Shown here: piece after piece, positions 6,971 to 8,384 of the stretch | Numbering within the stretch: the first letter of the stretch is position 1 | How the letters are laid out: every line of letters starts with the position of its first letter | Assembly (NCBI GenBank): GCA_018263365.1 | Contig: JAANXI010000081.1 | Coordinates: 1-8,384, forward strand | Source: Fidelibacterota bacterium | GTDB lineage: Bacteria > Fidelibacterota > JAANXI01 | Direction: 5' to 3' | DNA: 8,384 bases | Notes under the pieces: model-generated | Database searches by the model: none | What the model saw: the letters and a program-made list of their open reading frames with translations, nothing else | What the model was told of the DNA's origin: nothing | Program-made: the position numbers and the translations under genes

Positions 6971-7029
6971 GTCGAGGGTCCACGGTCCCGTGTCTACCGT
7001 CAAGAGTCATCGGTCGGGAATCCTCAGTC
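6971..7029 (+). repeat. Heptad array GTCNNNN, permease-start side of the four-helix cassette
   Basis: On the plus strand GTC recurs at 6971, 6978, 6985, 6992, 6999, 7006, 7013 and 7027, with ATC in phase at 7020: nine consecutive positions at exactly 7-bp spacing. A degenerate unit (GTT at 6964) may precede it. The four bases between the GTCs vary freely. It lies in the 154-bp gap between the four-helix-bundle stop and the permease ATG, which holds no gene. Confidence 0.88.
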
Positions 7030-7111
7030 AACATTCTCAAAGTAGTCCGTGTAAGAACCATAATTTATACCATCTCTCAAATTTTGTCATGGATGCTTCC
7101 TTAACTGAAAA

Positions 7112-7474
7112 TCATTCTTTACTCAAATATTTGATAAATCCGCCAATAAGATTTTTTGCCGAATCACAGAAATCGTAGCACTTCTGGAATTCTTTATCTG
7201 TGATATATCCAAAATCAAGAGCAACATATAAATGAGACTGAACTTCAGATGCGGAACCTTTCGCGTTAAATAAGTATCTTATAAACACCAAATCCGTTTG
7301 AGAATCAAACCCCTCTGCTCTATTCGCCATTATTGATACAGCAGCACGAGTTATCTGATTTTTCAGACCGAAATCTTTTGCGAAATTTCCATTCTGAGTC
7401 AATGAATATATTCGTTGAGTTAATTCCCGCGCCATCTTCCATGCTTCTATGTCCTCAAATCGTTCGATTTTCAT
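7112..7474 (-). CDS. Four-helix-bundle protein (S23 / 23S rRNA intervening-sequence protein family), cassette gene
   Basis: A 120-residue protein of the family first seen in intervening sequences of 23S rRNA genes; free-standing members, like this one, have no settled function. I start at the ATG at 7474 (MKIERFEDIEAWKMARELTQRIY), which has a good AAGGAG about 6 nt upstream. An in-frame start at 7516 would add 14 residues encoded partly by the heptad array. Family marks are the helix-1 opening with AWKMA (11-15), LKNQITRAAVSIMANRAEG (37-55), FIRYLFNAKGSASEVQSHL (64-82) and DFGYITDKEF (87-96). All four helices are present and no residue looks lost. It lies between two permease genes, in the same direction. 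Two hand-counted 60-base lines gave 38 percent GC each, against 58 percent for one line in the neighbouring permease. Confidence 0.9.
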   Translation of the reverse strand: MKIERFEDIEAWKMARELTQRIYSLTQNGNFAKDFGLKNQITRAAVSIMANRAEGFDSQTDLVFIRYLFNAKGSASEVQSHLYVALDFGYITDKEFQKCYDFCDSAKNLIGGFIKYLSKE

Positions 7475-7504
7475 TCCGTACTCCTTCGGTACGTTCTGTT
7501 TTCT

Positions 7505-7539
7505 GACCAGAGACACTGGACTCCCGACTCCGGACCGAT
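7505..7539 (-). repeat. Heptad array GTCNNNN (GAC on the plus strand), opposite arm of the four-helix cassette
   Basis: On the plus strand GAC recurs at 7505, 7512, 7519, 7526 and 7533, five units at exactly 7-bp spacing, so it is the inverted counterpart of 6971-7029. Aligned unit by unit with the first five units of that arm, 22 of 35 positions agree, mostly the GTC core. It ends 1 bp before the stop codon of the upstream permease. Confidence 0.85.
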
Positions 7540-7540
7540 A

Positions 7541-8384
7541 TTATTCATACCGTAACGCATCGATTGGATTCAGTTTTGCCGCCCGGCTCGCCGGCCAGAG
7601 TCCGAACAGCACGCCGATCACCACGACGAATCCCATTCCAAGCAGAGCCCAGGTCATCGAAATGCTCGCCGGAAGCGGCGTTGTTTTATCAATAATCATC
7701 GTGACTCCGGCAGTCAGCAATAATCCGATAATTACGCCAACCAGGCAGACCATCATCGACTCAATCAGAAATTGGGTCATCACATTCAGCCGGGTTGCAC
7801 CCAACGCCTTCCGAATCCCGATCTCCTTGGTGCGTTCAGTGACGGAGACCAGCATAATGTTCATGATACCGATGCCGCCGACCAGCAGAGAAATGCCGCC
7901 AATACCGATGGCAGTTGCCCAGAGCCCGCCGGTGATCTGGCGATAGAAATTCATCAGCATTTCCTGGTTGTTAATGACAAAATTGTTATCCTCTCTGGGT
8001 TTCAACTGGCGGGCAGTCCGCATCAGTCCGGTTAATTCGATCCGGGCGCTCTCTAATCTCCCGGGGTCCCCCACTTTTACCGCGATCAGATACGATCGCC
8101 AGGAGCCGAATGTTCTGGCGAAGGCTCCATACGGCATATAGACATTACTGTCCAAATCGTTGCCCAGCATGTTGCCCTGTTCCTTCAGAACGCCGATAAT
8201 CAAAAAACGCTTGTTTCCGACATTGATGCGCTGACCAATGGGATCTGAATCCGGAAAAATGGTATCAGCAATTTTGTACCCGATAGCAACAACCATCCGG
8301 TTGCGATTCACATCGATGGGAGAGAAAAACCGGCCTTCGGCGATATCCTGGGGACCGAAACCGCCATCCAAACAAAACTCATTA
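7541..8384 (-). CDS. MacB/FtsX-type ABC transporter permease, N-terminus beyond the window
   Basis: A second inner-membrane permease of the same superfamily. The frame is open at base 8384 with 280 residues visible; the leading NEFC and the Leu codon at 8371 are internal, so the real start, TM1 and much of the periplasmic domain lie outside. Visible parts, counting that Leu as 1: the periplasmic segment PDSDPIGQRINVGNKRFLIIGV (40-61), TM2 (about 150-175), the coupling loop VTERTKEIGIRKALGATR (177-194), TM3 (about 203-227), TM4 (about 239-259) and the end NPIDALRYE. It clearly resembles the next permease (both have GIGIMNIM, TERT(K/R)EIGIRKA and LRYE) but is diverged, so the pair may form a heterodimer or two homodimers. 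Its TAA stop takes its last two bases from the cassette side of a 9-bp direct repeat (see the repeat entry at 7543). Confidence 0.93.
   Translation of the reverse strand, partial: NEFCLDGGFGPQDIAEGRFFSPIDVNRNRMVVAIGYKIADTIFPDSDPIGQRINVGNKRFLIIGVLKEQGNMLGNDLDSNVYMPYGAFARTFGSWRSYLIAVKVGDPGRLESARIELTGLMRTARQLKPREDNNFVINNQEMLMNFYRQITGGLWATAIGIGGISLLVGGIGIMNIMLVSVTERTKEIGIRKALGATRLNVMTQFLIESMMVCLVGVIIGLLLTAGVTMIIDKTTPLPASISMTWALLGMGFVVVIGVLFGLWPASRAAKLNPIDALRYE
7543..7551 (+). repeat. Right copy of the 9-bp direct repeat, ATTCATACC
   Basis: On the minus strand this encodes the last Arg-Tyr-Glu codons (all but the first base of the Arg codon) plus the T of the TAA stop of the upstream permease. 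The remaining AA of the stop comes from the cassette side. RYE at the C-terminus is family-typical, so part of the match could be coding coincidence. Confidence 0.5.

Larger units (their letters stand above)
6961..7542 (-). mobile_element. Candidate non-autonomous cassette: four-helix-bundle gene with heptad inverted arrays
   Basis: About 582 bp between the two copies of the 9-bp direct repeat. It holds inward-facing heptad arrays at both ends, one AT-rich ORF with its own good ribosome-binding site, and no transposase. It separates two related permease genes and is co-directional with them. The exact ends are uncertain because 10 bp (left) and about 3 bp (right) lie between the direct repeats and the clear heptad units. 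Confidence 0.45.

Noticed and set aside
7112..7474. Intervening sequence inside a 23S rRNA gene
   Set aside because: The protein family is known from such insertions, but both flanks here are permease coding sequence and no rRNA sequence is seen.
7475..7516. Upstream start for the four-helix-bundle protein at 7516
   Set aside because: The 14 extra residues come partly from heptad-array DNA. The ATG at 7474 has AAGGAG and the family-typical opening.
6964..7539. Heptad arrays as a CRISPR or simple microsatellite
   Set aside because: There are no conserved repeats of 20 bp or more with unique spacers, and no cas genes. Units share only a triplet at fixed phase, unlike an identical-unit microsatellite.

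Overview
The window comes from a Gram-negative, lipopolysaccharide-making bacterium. It carries all four enzymes that make and activate KDO, the sugar linking lipid A to the core. Every convincing gene reads on the minus strand, so transcription runs from high to low coordinates. The protein families and the presence of 'S23-type' four-helix-bundle and GxxExxY genes would fit an FCB-group or related environmental lineage, but I cannot fix the phylum from sequence alone.

Layout in transcription order. (1) 8384-5731: two MacB/FtsX-type ABC transporter permeases. The first is cut by the window edge. They are separated by a small AT-rich gene for a four-helix-bundle protein. (2) 5730-5456: no gene; it holds a strong hairpin terminator (5597-5629) and then a good sigma70-type promoter (-35 at 5524-5519, -10 at 5501-5496). 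(3) 5455-1: an apparent operon gatC - kdsB - pyrG - kdsA - kdsC - [GxxExxY gene] - kdsD, with short gaps or ATGA/GTGA overlaps from kdsB to kdsC. kdsD runs off the low end.

How the genes work together: KdsD makes arabinose 5-phosphate, KdsA condenses it with PEP to KDO 8-phosphate, KdsC removes the phosphate, and KdsB activates KDO with CTP. PyrG makes the CTP, so nucleotide supply is encoded beside its consumer. GatC belongs to the Asp/Glu-tRNA amidotransferase and looks like an unrelated passenger at the head of the operon.

The most unusual signal is a pair of analogous small cassettes, each wedged between two co-directional genes. One (765-1237) carries the GxxExxY gene between kdsC and kdsD. 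The other (about 6961-7542) carries the four-helix-bundle gene between the two permeases. Both are clearly AT-richer than their neighbours. Both are bounded by inward-facing inverted arrays of a strictly phased short unit: 9 bp (NNNCGCWGA) in the first, 7 bp (GTCNNNN) in the second. The second is also flanked by an exact 9-bp direct repeat; collapsing that repeat would make the two permease genes overlap. This suggests a family of small non-autonomous insertion cassettes carrying ORFs.
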